Assembly: GCA_964401935.1 (NCBI GenBank)
Contig: CAYOAL010000021.1
Location: 29,742 to 93,741 of the forward strand
DNA from: JAPYTK01 sp964401935
GTDB taxonomy: Bacteria; Myxococcota_A; Polyangia; Polyangiales; Polyangiaceae
Length of the DNA: 64,000 bases
Direction: 5' to 3'
How positions within the stretch are numbered: position 1 is the stretch's first letter; the number at the start of each line of letters is the position of its first letter. Below, in pieces: positions 35,134 to 44,360 of the stretch. Position numbers and translations under genes: made by a program. The notes beneath the pieces were generated by a model. The model did not search any database. It saw only the letters and a program-made list of their open reading frames with translations, and had not been told where the DNA came from.

Positions 35134-37001
35134 GTTGGCTCGTGGCCGCCACTTCACGCGGTCCCACCGGGCCCACCGCCACCGCACCCCTCGTGCCCGC
35201 CCCTCACCCGCCATCGCGCCGTCTGCCCCCCGTCGCACGCACGCGGACGAGCCGGACGCGCCGAAGCCGCAGACTCTCGGGGTGCGCGGTGCCTCTCTGC
35301 CTCTCGGCCACCGCGCTCGTCATGGTGGGGTGGGCCATCGGCTGTAGCGCCTCCACGGCGCGCACCGACCGACGACCGCCCCCTCCCGAGCGTTGGAGCC
35401 GCAGCGCGCTCTGGCTCCACGCCACCGCGAAGACGAGCGTCGGTCACGCTGCCGAGTGCCGCCACGCCCGCGCGGTGCTCGCCGCCGAGGGCGGCTGCAA
35501 GGGTGCGCTCTGTGGCTTCGGCGCCGAGCTCGCTGCCGAGTGGCAAGAGAAGTGCAGCACCCTCCTGCCGGGCGAGGTGGCGGCGGTGAAGGCCAGCGCT
35601 ACCACCCTCGCCGAGCGGGCCCTCGCCTCACCGGGAACGTGCGCGCGACACCACACGCGCTTCATGGAGCACGGCTGTGATCCGAGGCACTGCCGCGACG
35701 ACGCACAGGAGTGGGCCACCCGCTGTGGCGAGCGCGAGGGCAGCCCGCTCGCGCTCACCCTGCTCGAACGCGTCGTGAGCCGACACCTCGCCGATCCGGA
35801 GCGGGAGGTCACGCTCGATCCTCGGAGCTGTGAGACGTTGCGCGGCGCGGTCGAGGCCGGAGCCTCGTGCGTCACCGAGAGCGCGTGCAAGCGCGCGTGG
35901 CAAGAGGTGGAGACCGAGCGCGAGCGCTGCGGCGACGAGCACGAGAAGCTCCCCCTCGCGGCGGCGGTGCGCACCCTCGCCATCGCCGTGGGCGCGGTTC
36001 GCGACCCCGACGCCATCCCCCTCGCGCCGGAGCCCCCCGTGCTCGAGAAGGGGGCGGTGCCGCTCATGCTCGCCGACGGCGGCGGCGCCGTGTTGATGGT
36101 GTGCACGCGCCGCGTCGTGACGCTCGAGGCGTACATCTCGCGGCGCGAGGCCTGTGAAGGGAGCTTCGTGCACGTGGCCCGCGCGGTGGGGGAAGGACCG
36201 AACCGCGAGCTCCGGCGCGGCAACCTCCGCATCCGGCGTGACGTCGAGGTGGTGGACGTGTTCCCCGCCCTCGCGGTGGTGGGCGAGGACGCTGCGCTGG
36301 CCCAACGCCGCGCGAGCGCCCTCGACGCGCGCGTCGCGGCGGCCATCGCCCTCGGCGGCAGCGAGGGACTCGTCGAGCTCGTGGCCGCGCTCGACGAGCA
36401 CGCCCGTTGGCTGCAGCGCTCGGCGCTGATGCGGCAAGCGCTCGCTCCGCGCGACGAAGCGCTCGTGCCGCTCTTCGAGACCGCCGCTCGGGCCAAGGCC
36501 GCCCTCGGCAAGTCCGACGTGCGGACGCGGCGCGGCGTGGCGGCGCGGGCACGGACCCGCCCGTTCGCCGATCTCACTGGCCACGGCGCGCTCGATCCCA
36601 GCGACGACACCGAGGCCCGCTGGCTGATCGCCGAGGCCGTCTGGCCGCAGGCCACCGCGGCCTACGCCACGCTCCTTGGACCCGTCATCGCGGCCGCCGA
36701 GCGAACCGATACCCCCGCGCTCAGAGCGGCGTGGACTCAAGAGGCCCGCGCCGCCGGCGTCCGCTGCAACGCCCGAGAGAGCGCCCTCCACGCGATCGGA
36801 GGCGAGCTCCTCGCCTGCGTGTTCGACGGCTGCGACGACGGTCGCATGGACGAGCTCTACGCAGCCAGGGGGGTGGCCTTCGACGGGCTGAGGAGCGACC
36901 GGCGAGCCTTCGATCGCGCCGTCACGGCCGTCGACCCCGCCCTCGCCGCCTCGCTCGCGGAGACGACGGGCTGCGTCCTCCCCGGCCTCCAAGGCCCCTG
37001 A
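35124..37001 (+). CDS. Cys-rich secreted or lipoprotein of unknown function
   Basis: 625 residues if it starts at the GTG 35124, which overlaps the preceding stop; a GTG at 35193 is also possible, and the hydrophobic signal (CLSATALVMVGWAIGC) with lipobox-like GC begins only at about residue 58, so the start is uncertain. The N-terminal half has many cysteines in pairs (CKGALCGF, CDPRHC, CDDGRMD-type) suggesting disulfides. The rest is helical. No known family is recognised. Confidence 0.6.
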   Translation: MVLSWLVAATSRGPTGPTATAPLVPAPHPPSRRLPPVARTRTSRTRRSRRLSGCAVPLCLSATALVMVGWAIGCSASTARTDRRPPPPERWSRSALWLHATAKTSVGHAAECRHARAVLAAEGGCKGALCGFGAELAAEWQEKCSTLLPGEVAAVKASATTLAERALASPGTCARHHTRFMEHGCDPRHCRDDAQEWATRCGEREGSPLALTLLERVVSRHLADPEREVTLDPRSCETLRGAVEAGASCVTESACKRAWQEVETERERCGDEHEKLPLAAAVRTLAIAVGAVRDPDAIPLAPEPPVLEKGAVPLMLADGGGAVLMVCTRRVVTLEAYISRREACEGSFVHVARAVGEGPNRELRRGNLRIRRDVEVVDVFPALAVVGEDAALAQRRASALDARVAAAIALGGSEGLVELVAALDEHARWLQRSALMRQALAPRDEALVPLFETAARAKAALGKSDVRTRRGVAARARTRPFADLTGHGALDPSDDTEARWLIAEAVWPQATAAYATLLGPVIAAAERTDTPALRAAWTQEARAAGVRCNARESALHAIGGELLACVFDGCDDGRMDELYAARGVAFDGLRSDRRAFDRAVTAVDPALAASLAETTGCVLPGLQGP

Positions 37002-37060
37002 CCCACGCGCCCCACCCACGCCACGCGCTGCCCCCGAACGTGGCCCGCGGCCCGTCGCCT

Positions 37061-37089
37061 TTGCATACCGGCGAGATCGGTCGTAAAAC
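37061..37089 (+). promoter_or_regulatory. Candidate sigma-70-type promoter for the radical-SAM gene
   Basis: TTGCAT (37061-37066) and TAAAAC (37084-37089) are separated by 17 bases, the ideal spacing, and lie 33 bases before the ATG at 37122. Only 3 and 4 of 6 positions match consensus, so support is moderate. Confidence 0.3.
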
Positions 37090-37121
37090 CTTGGTTGGCG
37101 TTTGGGCCCGAGGACAGACCA

Positions 37122-38732
37122 ATGCGTGTTGCCTTAGTGTCGATGCCCGAGCTGTCTCCGTGGATCCGGGGAGACAGCTGGCACATTCCAAACCTCGCGA
37201 TCTGCAACATCGCGGGCAACACCCCCGAGGTTCACGACGTTCGGGCGTTCGATCTGAACCGCAAGCGCGGCAACGTGCGCCGCGCCGTCCAGAAGATCCT
37301 GAACGACTTCCGGCCCGACATCCTCGGCATGTCGTCGATGACCTTTCAGTACGAGACGGCGCGCTCGATCGCCTGGATGGCCCGGCGACAGAACCCGTCC
37401 CTCGTCACCGTGCTCGGCGGCTACCACGCCAGCATGATGTATCGAGAGATCGCCGACAGCTGGGATCGAAACCTCTTCGACTGGCTGATCCGCGGCGAGG
37501 GCGATTTCGCGATCGCGGAGATCATCGAGGTGCTCGAGGGCTCGCGCACCCCCGACAACGTGCCCGGCGCGAGCTTCAAGGTCGATGGGCGCTTCGTGCA
37601 CAACGAAGATCGGGCGCTTCAGGATCTGAGCGTCTTGAACCTCCCCGCCCGCCACAAGCGCGCCTACCTCGGCGCCCACCAGGCGTTTTGGCCAGCCGAC
37701 GTGTTCGAGACCTCGCGGGGCTGCACCCTCGCGTGCAATTACTGCTCGATTCATACGATGTACGGCAAGAGCCATCGCTTCTTCCCGATCGACTACGTGC
37801 TCCGCGATCTGCAGCAGATGTCGCGCCGCCTGGTGAAGGAGGCCTTCTGCTCCGACGACAACATGACCAACGACCTCGATCGGCTCGAGGAGCTCTGCGA
37901 CGCGATGATCGTGAATCGCAAGCGGCTCTTCACCGACATCCGCATCACCACCCAGGCCACCTGCGCGGGGATCGCCGAGTCGCAGCGGGTAGTGAACAAG
38001 ATGCAGAAGGCGGGGATGACGAAGGTGTTCCTCGGCATCGAGAACGTTTCGCAGAAGACGCTCCGCGAGATCAAAAAGGGCGACATCGTGGAGCTCACCC
38101 GCACCGCGGTGCGGCGCCTGCACGAAGCGGGCATCTGCGTGGTAGGCGGCTGCATCACCGGCTTCCCTCACGACAGCCCCCAGGAGATCCGCGAAAACTA
38201 CGCGTTCTTCAAGTCGCTCGGGGTGGAGCACACCATCCCCCAGATCATCACGCCCTACCCAGGCACCGGCAGCCGCGAGGTGGCGCTGGCCGAGGGCTAC
38301 GTGACCAACGAGGACGATCTGCGCTGGTACAACGGCTACTGGGCCAACGTCCGCACCGACTTTCTCGACCCCAAGGAGCTCGAGTTCCAGCGCTGGAAGC
38401 TCGCCAAGGAGGTGATCGGGCCGTTCTGGGCCACCGAGACGTGGCTGCGCCACTACCCGATCTCGGGGCGCCTCTGGAACTACGTGTTCCGGCCCAGCTA
38501 CCTCGCCTACGACAAGCTGATGAGCACCATGCTCGGGGAGCGACGACGCTACGAGCGGGCCATGAACAAGTTCCGCACCATGGACGTGTTCAACCTCGAG
38601 GCCCCGCCAGTGCCGTTCCGCGTGGCCACACAGCCGCCACGCACGCGCAACTACGCTTTCCGGGGCATCCAGGGCTGGAAGAGCGCCGAGCAATCGCGGC
38701 GCCGCCACGGCCTGCCCGTGCTCAACGCGTGA
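37122..38732 (+). CDS. B12-binding radical-SAM protein
   Basis: 536 residues from the ATG at 37122, with GAGGA about 9 bases upstream. The N-terminal ~160 residues form a cobalamin-binding-type Rossmann domain (RVALVSMPEL, ILGMSSMTFQYETA, VTVLGGYHASM) but without the DxHxxG His ligand motif. The radical-SAM core starts at TSRGCTLACNYC, cluster motif CX3CX2C, with EKAF-like SAM-binding segments and GITGFP-like GCITGFPHDSPQEI. Enzymes of this class do methylations or other radical reactions on unreactive carbon. Substrate unknown. The DUF1244 gene follows with 8 bases between. Confidence 0.9.
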   Translation: MRVALVSMPELSPWIRGDSWHIPNLAICNIAGNTPEVHDVRAFDLNRKRGNVRRAVQKILNDFRPDILGMSSMTFQYETARSIAWMARRQNPSLVTVLGGYHASMMYREIADSWDRNLFDWLIRGEGDFAIAEIIEVLEGSRTPDNVPGASFKVDGRFVHNEDRALQDLSVLNLPARHKRAYLGAHQAFWPADVFETSRGCTLACNYCSIHTMYGKSHRFFPIDYVLRDLQQMSRRLVKEAFCSDDNMTNDLDRLEELCDAMIVNRKRLFTDIRITTQATCAGIAESQRVVNKMQKAGMTKVFLGIENVSQKTLREIKKGDIVELTRTAVRRLHEAGICVVGGCITGFPHDSPQEIRENYAFFKSLGVEHTIPQIITPYPGTGSREVALAEGYVTNEDDLRWYNGYWANVRTDFLDPKELEFQRWKLAKEVIGPFWATETWLRHYPISGRLWNYVFRPSYLAYDKLMSTMLGERRRYERAMNKFRTMDVFNLEAPPVPFRVATQPPRTRNYAFRGIQGWKSAEQSRRRHGLPVLNA

Positions 38733-38740
38733 GGGAGACG

Positions 38741-38986
38741 ATGGACGACCAGACCAAGCTCGAGTGCGAAGCGGCCGCGTTTCGGCAGCTGCTCCTCCAC
38801 CTGCGGGAGCGCACCGACGTGCAGAACATCGATCTGATGAACCTCGCCGGCTTCTGTCGCAACTGCCTGTCGAAGTGGTATCAGGCCGCGGCCAACGAGC
38901 GCGGAGTGGCGTTGGACCAGGCCGAGGCGCGCGAGCTGGTGTACGGCATGCCCTACGCGGAGTGGAAAGAGAAGCATCAGAAGTGA
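38741..38986 (+). CDS. DUF1244 family protein
   Basis: 81 residues, start fixed by GAGGGAG before the ATG. The sequence matches the family strongly: FRQLLLHLRERTDVQNIDLM, then LAGFCRNCLSKW and YGMPYAEWKEKHQK. Cys pair CRNC is the family hallmark. Function of DUF1244 is not known to me. Its stop overlaps the start of the glycosylase gene (GTGA), so translation is coupled. Confidence 0.93.
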   Translation: MDDQTKLECEAAAFRQLLLHLRERTDVQNIDLMNLAGFCRNCLSKWYQAAANERGVALDQAEARELVYGMPYAEWKEKHQK

Positions 38987-39630
38987 GCGCCCTTCCCCCG
39001 GGTGTGGTCTTGGGGGAAGACGGCGTGGCCCGCTGCTGGTGGGGCGCGTCCGCCCCCGACTACGCCGCCTATCACGACGACGAGTGGGGCCTCCCCGTCA
39101 CCGACGACCACCGCCTCTTCGAGAAGCTCTGCCTCGAGGGGTTTCAGTCGGGCCTCAGCTGGCTCACGATCCTGCGGAAACGCCCAGCGTTCCGGCGCGC
39201 CTTCGCCGGCTTCGACTACGAGAAGGTGGCGCGCTTCAACCGACGGAGCGTCGAGCGCCTGCTCGAGGACGCGTCGATCGTGCGGCATCGCGGCAAGATC
39301 GAGTCGACGATCCACAACGCGCGTCGCTGCCTCGAGCTCGCCGGCGAGCACGGGAGCCTCGCGGCCTACGTGTGGCAGTTCGAGCCAGCGCCGGCCGCGC
39401 GCCCGAAGCGCCTCACCAAGGCGGCGCTCTCGGCCCTCGGGCAGACCGACGCCTCGAAGGCGCTCTCGAGGGATTTGAAGCGGCGAGGGTTCTCGTTCGT
39501 GGGCCCCACCACCGTCTACGCCTTCATGCAGGCGATGGGCATGGTCAACGATCACCTCGAGGGCTGCGCGGCCCGACCGCGCAGCGAGGGAGCGCGCGCC
39601 GCGTTCCGCCGACCTCGACCCACCGCGTAG
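38983..39630 (+). CDS. tag: DNA-3-methyladenine glycosylase I
   Basis: 215 residues from GTG 38983, overlapping the DUF1244 stop. It has the Tag family blocks: YHDDEWGLP with the catalytic Glu, GFQSGLSWLTIL, FSFVGPTTVYAFMQAMGMVNDH, and the zinc ligands Cys near RCWWG, His of YHDDEWG, His of NDH and the final Cys of HLEGC. It removes 3-methyladenine from alkylated DNA, first step of base excision repair, in the cytoplasm. About 25 residues after the last ligand are Arg/Pro-rich. Confidence 0.95.
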   Translation: MSALPPGVVLGEDGVARCWWGASAPDYAAYHDDEWGLPVTDDHRLFEKLCLEGFQSGLSWLTILRKRPAFRRAFAGFDYEKVARFNRRSVERLLEDASIVRHRGKIESTIHNARRCLELAGEHGSLAAYVWQFEPAPAARPKRLTKAALSALGQTDASKALSRDLKRRGFSFVGPTTVYAFMQAMGMVNDHLEGCAARPRSEGARAAFRRPRPTA

Positions 39631-39649
39631 GCAGGCTCTCTCTCCGGCC

Positions 39650-40405
39650 ATGACAGAGCGCGAGCTCCACGCCCTCCTGTGCTGGTCGCTCATCGGGCTC
39701 GCCGTCGTCACCTTCGTCGCGTTGCTCTTCGTGGCTGCGCCCTACGGCCGCCACCAGCGCGCCGGCTGGGGCCCCACCCTCCCCGCGCGCTGGCTCTGGG
39801 TGGTGATGGAGGCGCCGGCGTGCGTGGGCTTCCTTGGGGTGTACCTCGCGGGGAGCGCGCGCTTTCGGCTCGTGCCCCTCGTGCTCCTCGGCCTGTGGCA
39901 GCTGCACTATGTGGACCGCACGTTCCTCTATCCGCTCCGCATCCGCGCCGAGGGAAAGCGGTCACCGGTCGCGGTTGCGCTCATGGGCGCGTCGTTTCAA
40001 GCGCTGAACGCCTACCTCAACGCCCGCTTCCTGTCCGAGCTCGGCGACTACGCCACGAGCTGGCTCTGCGACCCACGGTTCCTCGTCGGCGCGGCGTTGT
40101 TCTTCGCCGGCCGCCACCTCAACCGGACGAGCGACAGAGCCCTCATCGCGCTCCGTGAGGAGGGCCCCGGCTACCGCGTCCCCCACGGCGGCTGGTTTCG
40201 TCTCGTCTCGTGCCCCAACTACCTCGGCGAGATGCTCGAGTGGGCGGGCTGGGCGCTCGCGACCTGGTCGCTCGCCGGGGCCGCCTTCGCGCTCTACACC
40301 GTCGCCAACCTCATCCCCCGAGCCCTCGCCCACCATCGCTGGTATCGGCAGACCTTCCCGCGCTACCCGCCCTCGCGCCGGGCGGTGATCCCGTTCCTCC
40401 TCTGA
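39650..40405 (+). CDS. Steroid 5-alpha-reductase-like / DUF1295-type membrane protein
   Basis: 251 residues, about six membrane segments. The C-terminal block SCPNYLGEMLEWAGWALA with NLIPRALAHHRWYRQTF and FPRYPPSRRAVIPFLL is typical of the 3-oxo-5-alpha-steroid 4-dehydrogenase/ICMT-like superfamily, which reduces a conjugated double bond using NADPH. Bacterial substrate is unknown (lipids or terpenoids possible). Starts 19 bases after the tag stop. Confidence 0.85.
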   Translation: MTERELHALLCWSLIGLAVVTFVALLFVAAPYGRHQRAGWGPTLPARWLWVVMEAPACVGFLGVYLAGSARFRLVPLVLLGLWQLHYVDRTFLYPLRIRAEGKRSPVAVALMGASFQALNAYLNARFLSELGDYATSWLCDPRFLVGAALFFAGRHLNRTSDRALIALREEGPGYRVPHGGWFRLVSCPNYLGEMLEWAGWALATWSLAGAAFALYTVANLIPRALAHHRWYRQTFPRYPPSRRAVIPFLL

Positions 40406-40475
40406 GGTGCCCACGCGGGCGGTGGACCGCTCGAGCGGAGCGCGCGAGTAGCGCCAGCGGGGCGCTCGGTTCACA

Positions 40476-41204
40476 ATGCAGCCGATGGCCGAGTCTCGTT
40501 TTCGGATCGACAACCTCGTGTCCGCGTTGGTGGGCGGCGCCGCCGGCGGCCTTTTGGTGTGGTACCTCGCGCCCACCACCGCACAGAGCACGCCCACCGC
40601 CGACGACACGGTGACCCAGGCCGTGGCCACCGCGCTCCCCGGCGAGCAGAGCCCCTCTCCGAGAGGCCCCGAGGGCGAGCGCATCGAGAAGCTCGAGCGG
40701 TCGCTGAAGAGCCTCCAGCAGCGCATGACGGCGCAGGCGAAGGTGGACGCCATCGAGGAGGCAGAGCCGGGCGCGGAGGCGGAGGGCAAGCGGGTGACCC
40801 TCAGCGCGTCGGATCCCAAGTTCGAGAACGCCGTGCGCGCGGTGCTCGACAAGGCGAAGTGGGAGGCGCAGCAAGAGGAGCGCGACCAGCGCGACGAGGA
40901 AATGGACAAGCGCATCGCCCGCGAGGTGGACGACCTCGTCGACGCGCTGGATCTGAGCGACGACCAAGCGGATCAGGTGGAGGTGGTGCTCCGGGCGCGC
41001 GGCGAGCGCTTTCGCGCCCTCCGCGAGGGCGACGACCGCCCCCTCACCCGCAACGACTGGCGTGAGAAATTCGCCGAGATCCAGGCCGAGACGAACAAGA
41101 AGCTGGCCGGGGTGCTCGATGCCGAGCAGCTGAAGGCCTACGAGAAGCGCCAGGAAGAGCAGTGGGGGCCGTGGGGAGGCCGCCCCACCAACGGCGCGCA
41201 GTGA
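40476..41204 (+). CDS. Membrane-anchored periplasmic coiled-coil protein
   Basis: 242 residues from ATG 40476 (a second ATG at 40485 is equally possible). One membrane segment (LVSALVGGAAGGLLVWYLA) at about 14-33, a Pro/Thr spacer, a helical coil (RIEKLERSLKSLQQRMTAQAK), then a CpxP/Spy-like helical region with DLVDALDLSDDQADQVEVVL. Function unknown; Spy-like chaperone role is a guess. Confidence 0.65.
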   Translation: MQPMAESRFRIDNLVSALVGGAAGGLLVWYLAPTTAQSTPTADDTVTQAVATALPGEQSPSPRGPEGERIEKLERSLKSLQQRMTAQAKVDAIEEAEPGAEAEGKRVTLSASDPKFENAVRAVLDKAKWEAQQEERDQRDEEMDKRIAREVDDLVDALDLSDDQADQVEVVLRARGERFRALREGDDRPLTRNDWREKFAEIQAETNKKLAGVLDAEQLKAYEKRQEEQWGPWGGRPTNGAQ

Positions 41205-41284
41205 CGCCCGCTCCCGAGCCGGCGCCCCGGGGTCGGGATGATGCTTTTTCCTTTCCGAGGCTTATCCACGCCGGTAAGAAATTG

Positions 41285-41316
41285 AACGGTGTTCATGCGA
41301 ATAGATGAACGCCGTT
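41285..41316 (+). promoter_or_regulatory. Inverted repeat in the leader of the 41393 gene
   Basis: AACGGTGTTCAT (41285-41296) and ATGAACGCCGTT (41305-41316) pair at 11 of 12 positions with an 8-base spacer, within an unusually AT-rich patch for this genome (from about 41241). It lies 76 bases upstream of the ATG at 41393. It is a candidate operator or leader hairpin. Confidence 0.4.
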
Positions 41317-41392
41317 GTTCGTCGAACGGGCAGCCGGTGCTCCCGTGTTCACGGAGCCCGACGAGAGAACGCCAAGACCAGCGAGAACTGCG

Positions 41393-42172
41393 ATGAAGAG
41401 CACGCTTACCCTCGGGAGCTTCCGCACGCGCACCGCGCTCCTTTGCGCCACCGCCTTCGCCCTCGGCCTGTTCACCGCCGCGGCCCCCGTCGCCCGCGCC
41501 GACGACGACCCCCTCGCCAAGGTGGACGAGGCCATCAACCGCTGGAACAGCCTCGACTACCACTACGGCATCAGCACCAAGGACGGTGACGACAAGGAGT
41601 CGAAGCTGAAGCTGCGGATGCGCATGCGCCGCAAAGACGGCAACAACCAGCAGTTCATCAACATCTCGGAGCCGGCCGACATGAAGGGCACGAAGGTGCT
41701 CACGCTCTCGCCCACCGAGATGTACATCTACATCCCCGCCTTCAAGAAGATCCGGCGCATCGCCAGCCACGTCACCGAGGCGGGCTTCCTCGGCACCGCG
41801 CTCAGCCAGAAAGACCTCACCCTCACCCGCTATGGCACGTTCTACACGGCCACCAAGAAGTCGGACGGGGAGGACGTGATGACCCTGCTGCTCACCGCCA
41901 AGGACGAGACCGCGCCGTACCCGAAGCTCGAGCTCGACGTGGTGAAGGCGCGCATGCTCCCGCGCGAGATCCGCTACTTCAACGAAGAGGGAGCGAAGAT
42001 CAAGACGGAGCGACGTTCCGCCTACAAGTGCCGAGACAACTACTGCGCGCCGCTCATCATGGTGATGGAAGACCACAAGGCGAGCAAAACGACCACGCTG
42101 CGCCTCAAGAGCGACTTCAAGGTCAACCCCGAGCTCAAGGACAGCCTCTTCTCCAAGCGCTCGCTGAAGTAG
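41393..42172 (+). CDS. Outer-membrane lipoprotein-sorting-type (LolA-like) protein
   Basis: 259 residues. Signal peptide to about residue 34 (APVARADD). The mature protein has the beta-half-barrel motifs of the outer-membrane lipoprotein-sorting protein family (COG2834-like): LSPTEMYIYIPAFKKIRRI, GFLGTALSQKDL, YPKLELDVV and a final Lys-rich segment. LolA-like proteins carry lipoproteins or, in this subgroup, other lipids through the periplasm. Called by overall similarity. Confidence 0.85.
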   Translation: MKSTLTLGSFRTRTALLCATAFALGLFTAAAPVARADDDPLAKVDEAINRWNSLDYHYGISTKDGDDKESKLKLRMRMRRKDGNNQQFINISEPADMKGTKVLTLSPTEMYIYIPAFKKIRRIASHVTEAGFLGTALSQKDLTLTRYGTFYTATKKSDGEDVMTLLLTAKDETAPYPKLELDVVKARMLPREIRYFNEEGAKIKTERRSAYKCRDNYCAPLIMVMEDHKASKTTTLRLKSDFKVNPELKDSLFSKRSLK

Positions 42173-42296
42173 CCTCCACCCGCTCCTCCCGTGGAAACGG
42201 GGGGGTCGTCGCGCCCGCGCCCCGACGGCGCCGAGAAACGCGTGAGCCCTCCGCTGCGCGGCTGCGCAAGAACCGGGGACGCGCTAGTCTCCGCCC

Positions 42297-44360
42297 ATGA
42301 AACGCGATCTGGCGCGTGCTCTCGCTGCGCTGTGCCTCGTGGCCGGCTGCGGCGACGACGACACCTCCCCCACCCCGCCGAGCGCCATCGAAGGGACGGC
42401 GACGATCTTCGAGGTGGACGCGGATTGGTCGGAGAGCGCGTCGTTCTACGACTTCCCGTTCCCCTCGGATCTGCGCCTCACGGCCGCCGGCACGGCCGAC
42501 GTGGCGGCGCTCCCCTACGGGGACGACGCGCCGATCTTCCCGACCGTGTTCCCGGCCCTCGAGCGCCGCCCCGGCTTCGCGGTGCAGCCCGCCGCCTGGT
42601 TCCGCTTCGACGGAGCGATGCCGCGGCTCGACGAAGAGGCGGCCATCCCCGCCGACGCCGCCGCGCCCGTGCTCCTCATCGACGTCGATCCCGAGTCGCC
42701 GCGGCGCGGGGCGCTCCATCCGGTGTCGGCGCGGGTGCACGAGGCGGACGGGTTCAACCCGGAGAACCTCCTCGCGGTGGGTGCCTACCCGGGCGTGATG
42801 CTCTACCCCGGTCGCCGCTACGCCTTCGTGGTGATGCGCTCGCTGAACGACGCGGCCGGAGAGCCGCTCGGGGTGCCGGCATCGATGGTGGCGCTCGCCG
42901 CCGGAGCGACGCCGGTGGGGGCGCGCGGCGAGGCGGTGGCAGCGCTCTACGCCCCGCTCTGGGAGACGCTCGACAGCCTCGACGTCGACCGGGCGGCGGT
43001 GGCCGCGGCCACGGTGTTCACCCCCGGCGACGTGGTGCGCCAGAACCTCGACGAGTCGGAGGCGCTCCTCGCCAAGTACGACGTCACCATCGAGGACGTG
43101 GCGCTCGATCCCGACGATGGGGTGGATCACGCTCGCTTCTGCGAGCTCCACGGCGCGGTGGTGTTGCCTCAGTTCCAGAAGGGCGCGCGGCCCTACAACG
43201 CGCCCGGCGAAGGGGTGATGGAGGTGGACGAGGACGGGGTGCCGGTGGAGGTGCGACAAGAGACGGTGCCCATCGCGCTCACCATCCCCAAGGGCCCGAT
43301 GCCGGTCGGCGGCTACCCCCTCGTCTTTTACATCCACGGCTCGGGCGGCCTCTCGACGCAGGTCGTCGACCGCGGCCGCATCCCCGCCCCCGGCGCCGAC
43401 GAGACCAAGGGCGAAGGCCCCGCCCACGTCGTGGCCGAGCACGGCTTCGCCACGTTCGGCGCGGCGATGCCCTTCAACCCTCAGCGCGATCCGGCCGTGG
43501 GCGCGTTCGACTACGCGAACCAGGTGAACTTCAGCGCCTTCCCCTTCAACTTTCGGCAAGGCGTGTACGAGCAGCGCCTCCTCATCGAAGCGCTGACGTC
43601 GTGGTCGATCGCCCCCTCCGCGCTCGCCGGTTGCGATGGCCCGAGCCTCCCCAACGGCGAGACGGCGTACCGCTTCAACATGGATGCCATCATGTTGATG
43701 GGCCAGTCGATGGGCGGGCAGTACACCAACCTGCTCGCGGCCATCGAGCCGCGCGGGGTCGCGCTCACCCCCACCGGCTCCGGCTCCTTCTCGGCGCGGT
43801 TTCTCATGGTTAGCCCCTTCTTCGGCGGGGTAAAGCAGATCGTGGCGCAGATCCTCGCCGTGCCGCAGGACAACATCTCGCACCTGCACCCCGGCGTGCA
43901 AGCGGTGCACACCGCCTGGGAAGCGGGCGACGCGATGCCGTCGCTCCCCCGCCAGAGCCTGTACCCCTTCGAAGGGCACCCGGTGCGGAGCGTGTACACG
44001 CCGGTGAGCGAGGGTGACCAGTTCTTCCCCACCACGATCTTCAACGCGATGGCGCTCGCCTGGCGCACGCAGCAAGCGGGCGACGTGGTCTGGCCCTCGA
44101 TGCAGACCGACATGGCGCTCGTGGGCACCGACGGCATCGCCGAGTACCCGGTCGCGAACAACCGCGTGAGCGAGAGCGGTGAGGCCTACACCGCGGTGGT
44201 GGTGCAGTACCCCGGCGACGGCATCGCCGATCCCCACACCATCTTCTCGCAGCTCGACGAGGTGAAATACCAATACGGGTGCTTCCTCTCGACGCTGCGC
44301 GACACCAAGACGGCCACGGTGCCCGCACCGGCGGCGTTCGGCACGGCCTGCGCAGAGTGA
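42297..44360 (+). CDS. Alpha/beta-hydrolase lipoprotein
   Basis: 687 residues. Lipoprotein signal ALAALCLVAGC. Middle to C-terminal half has an alpha/beta-hydrolase core: oxyanion strand PLVFYIHGSGG, nucleophile elbow GQSMGG and a plausible acid and His in GDGIADPHTIF. N-terminal ~200 residues are beta-rich (VLLIDVDPESPRRG). Likely an exported esterase or lipase of the myxobacterial surface. The next gene overlaps it by GTGA. Confidence 0.8.
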   Translation: MKRDLARALAALCLVAGCGDDDTSPTPPSAIEGTATIFEVDADWSESASFYDFPFPSDLRLTAAGTADVAALPYGDDAPIFPTVFPALERRPGFAVQPAAWFRFDGAMPRLDEEAAIPADAAAPVLLIDVDPESPRRGALHPVSARVHEADGFNPENLLAVGAYPGVMLYPGRRYAFVVMRSLNDAAGEPLGVPASMVALAAGATPVGARGEAVAALYAPLWETLDSLDVDRAAVAAATVFTPGDVVRQNLDESEALLAKYDVTIEDVALDPDDGVDHARFCELHGAVVLPQFQKGARPYNAPGEGVMEVDEDGVPVEVRQETVPIALTIPKGPMPVGGYPLVFYIHGSGGLSTQVVDRGRIPAPGADETKGEGPAHVVAEHGFATFGAAMPFNPQRDPAVGAFDYANQVNFSAFPFNFRQGVYEQRLLIEALTSWSIAPSALAGCDGPSLPNGETAYRFNMDAIMLMGQSMGGQYTNLLAAIEPRGVALTPTGSGSFSARFLMVSPFFGGVKQIVAQILAVPQDNISHLHPGVQAVHTAWEAGDAMPSLPRQSLYPFEGHPVRSVYTPVSEGDQFFPTTIFNAMALAWRTQQAGDVVWPSMQTDMALVGTDGIAEYPVANNRVSESGEAYTAVVVQYPGDGIADPHTIFSQLDEVKYQYGCFLSTLRDTKTATVPAPAAFGTACAE

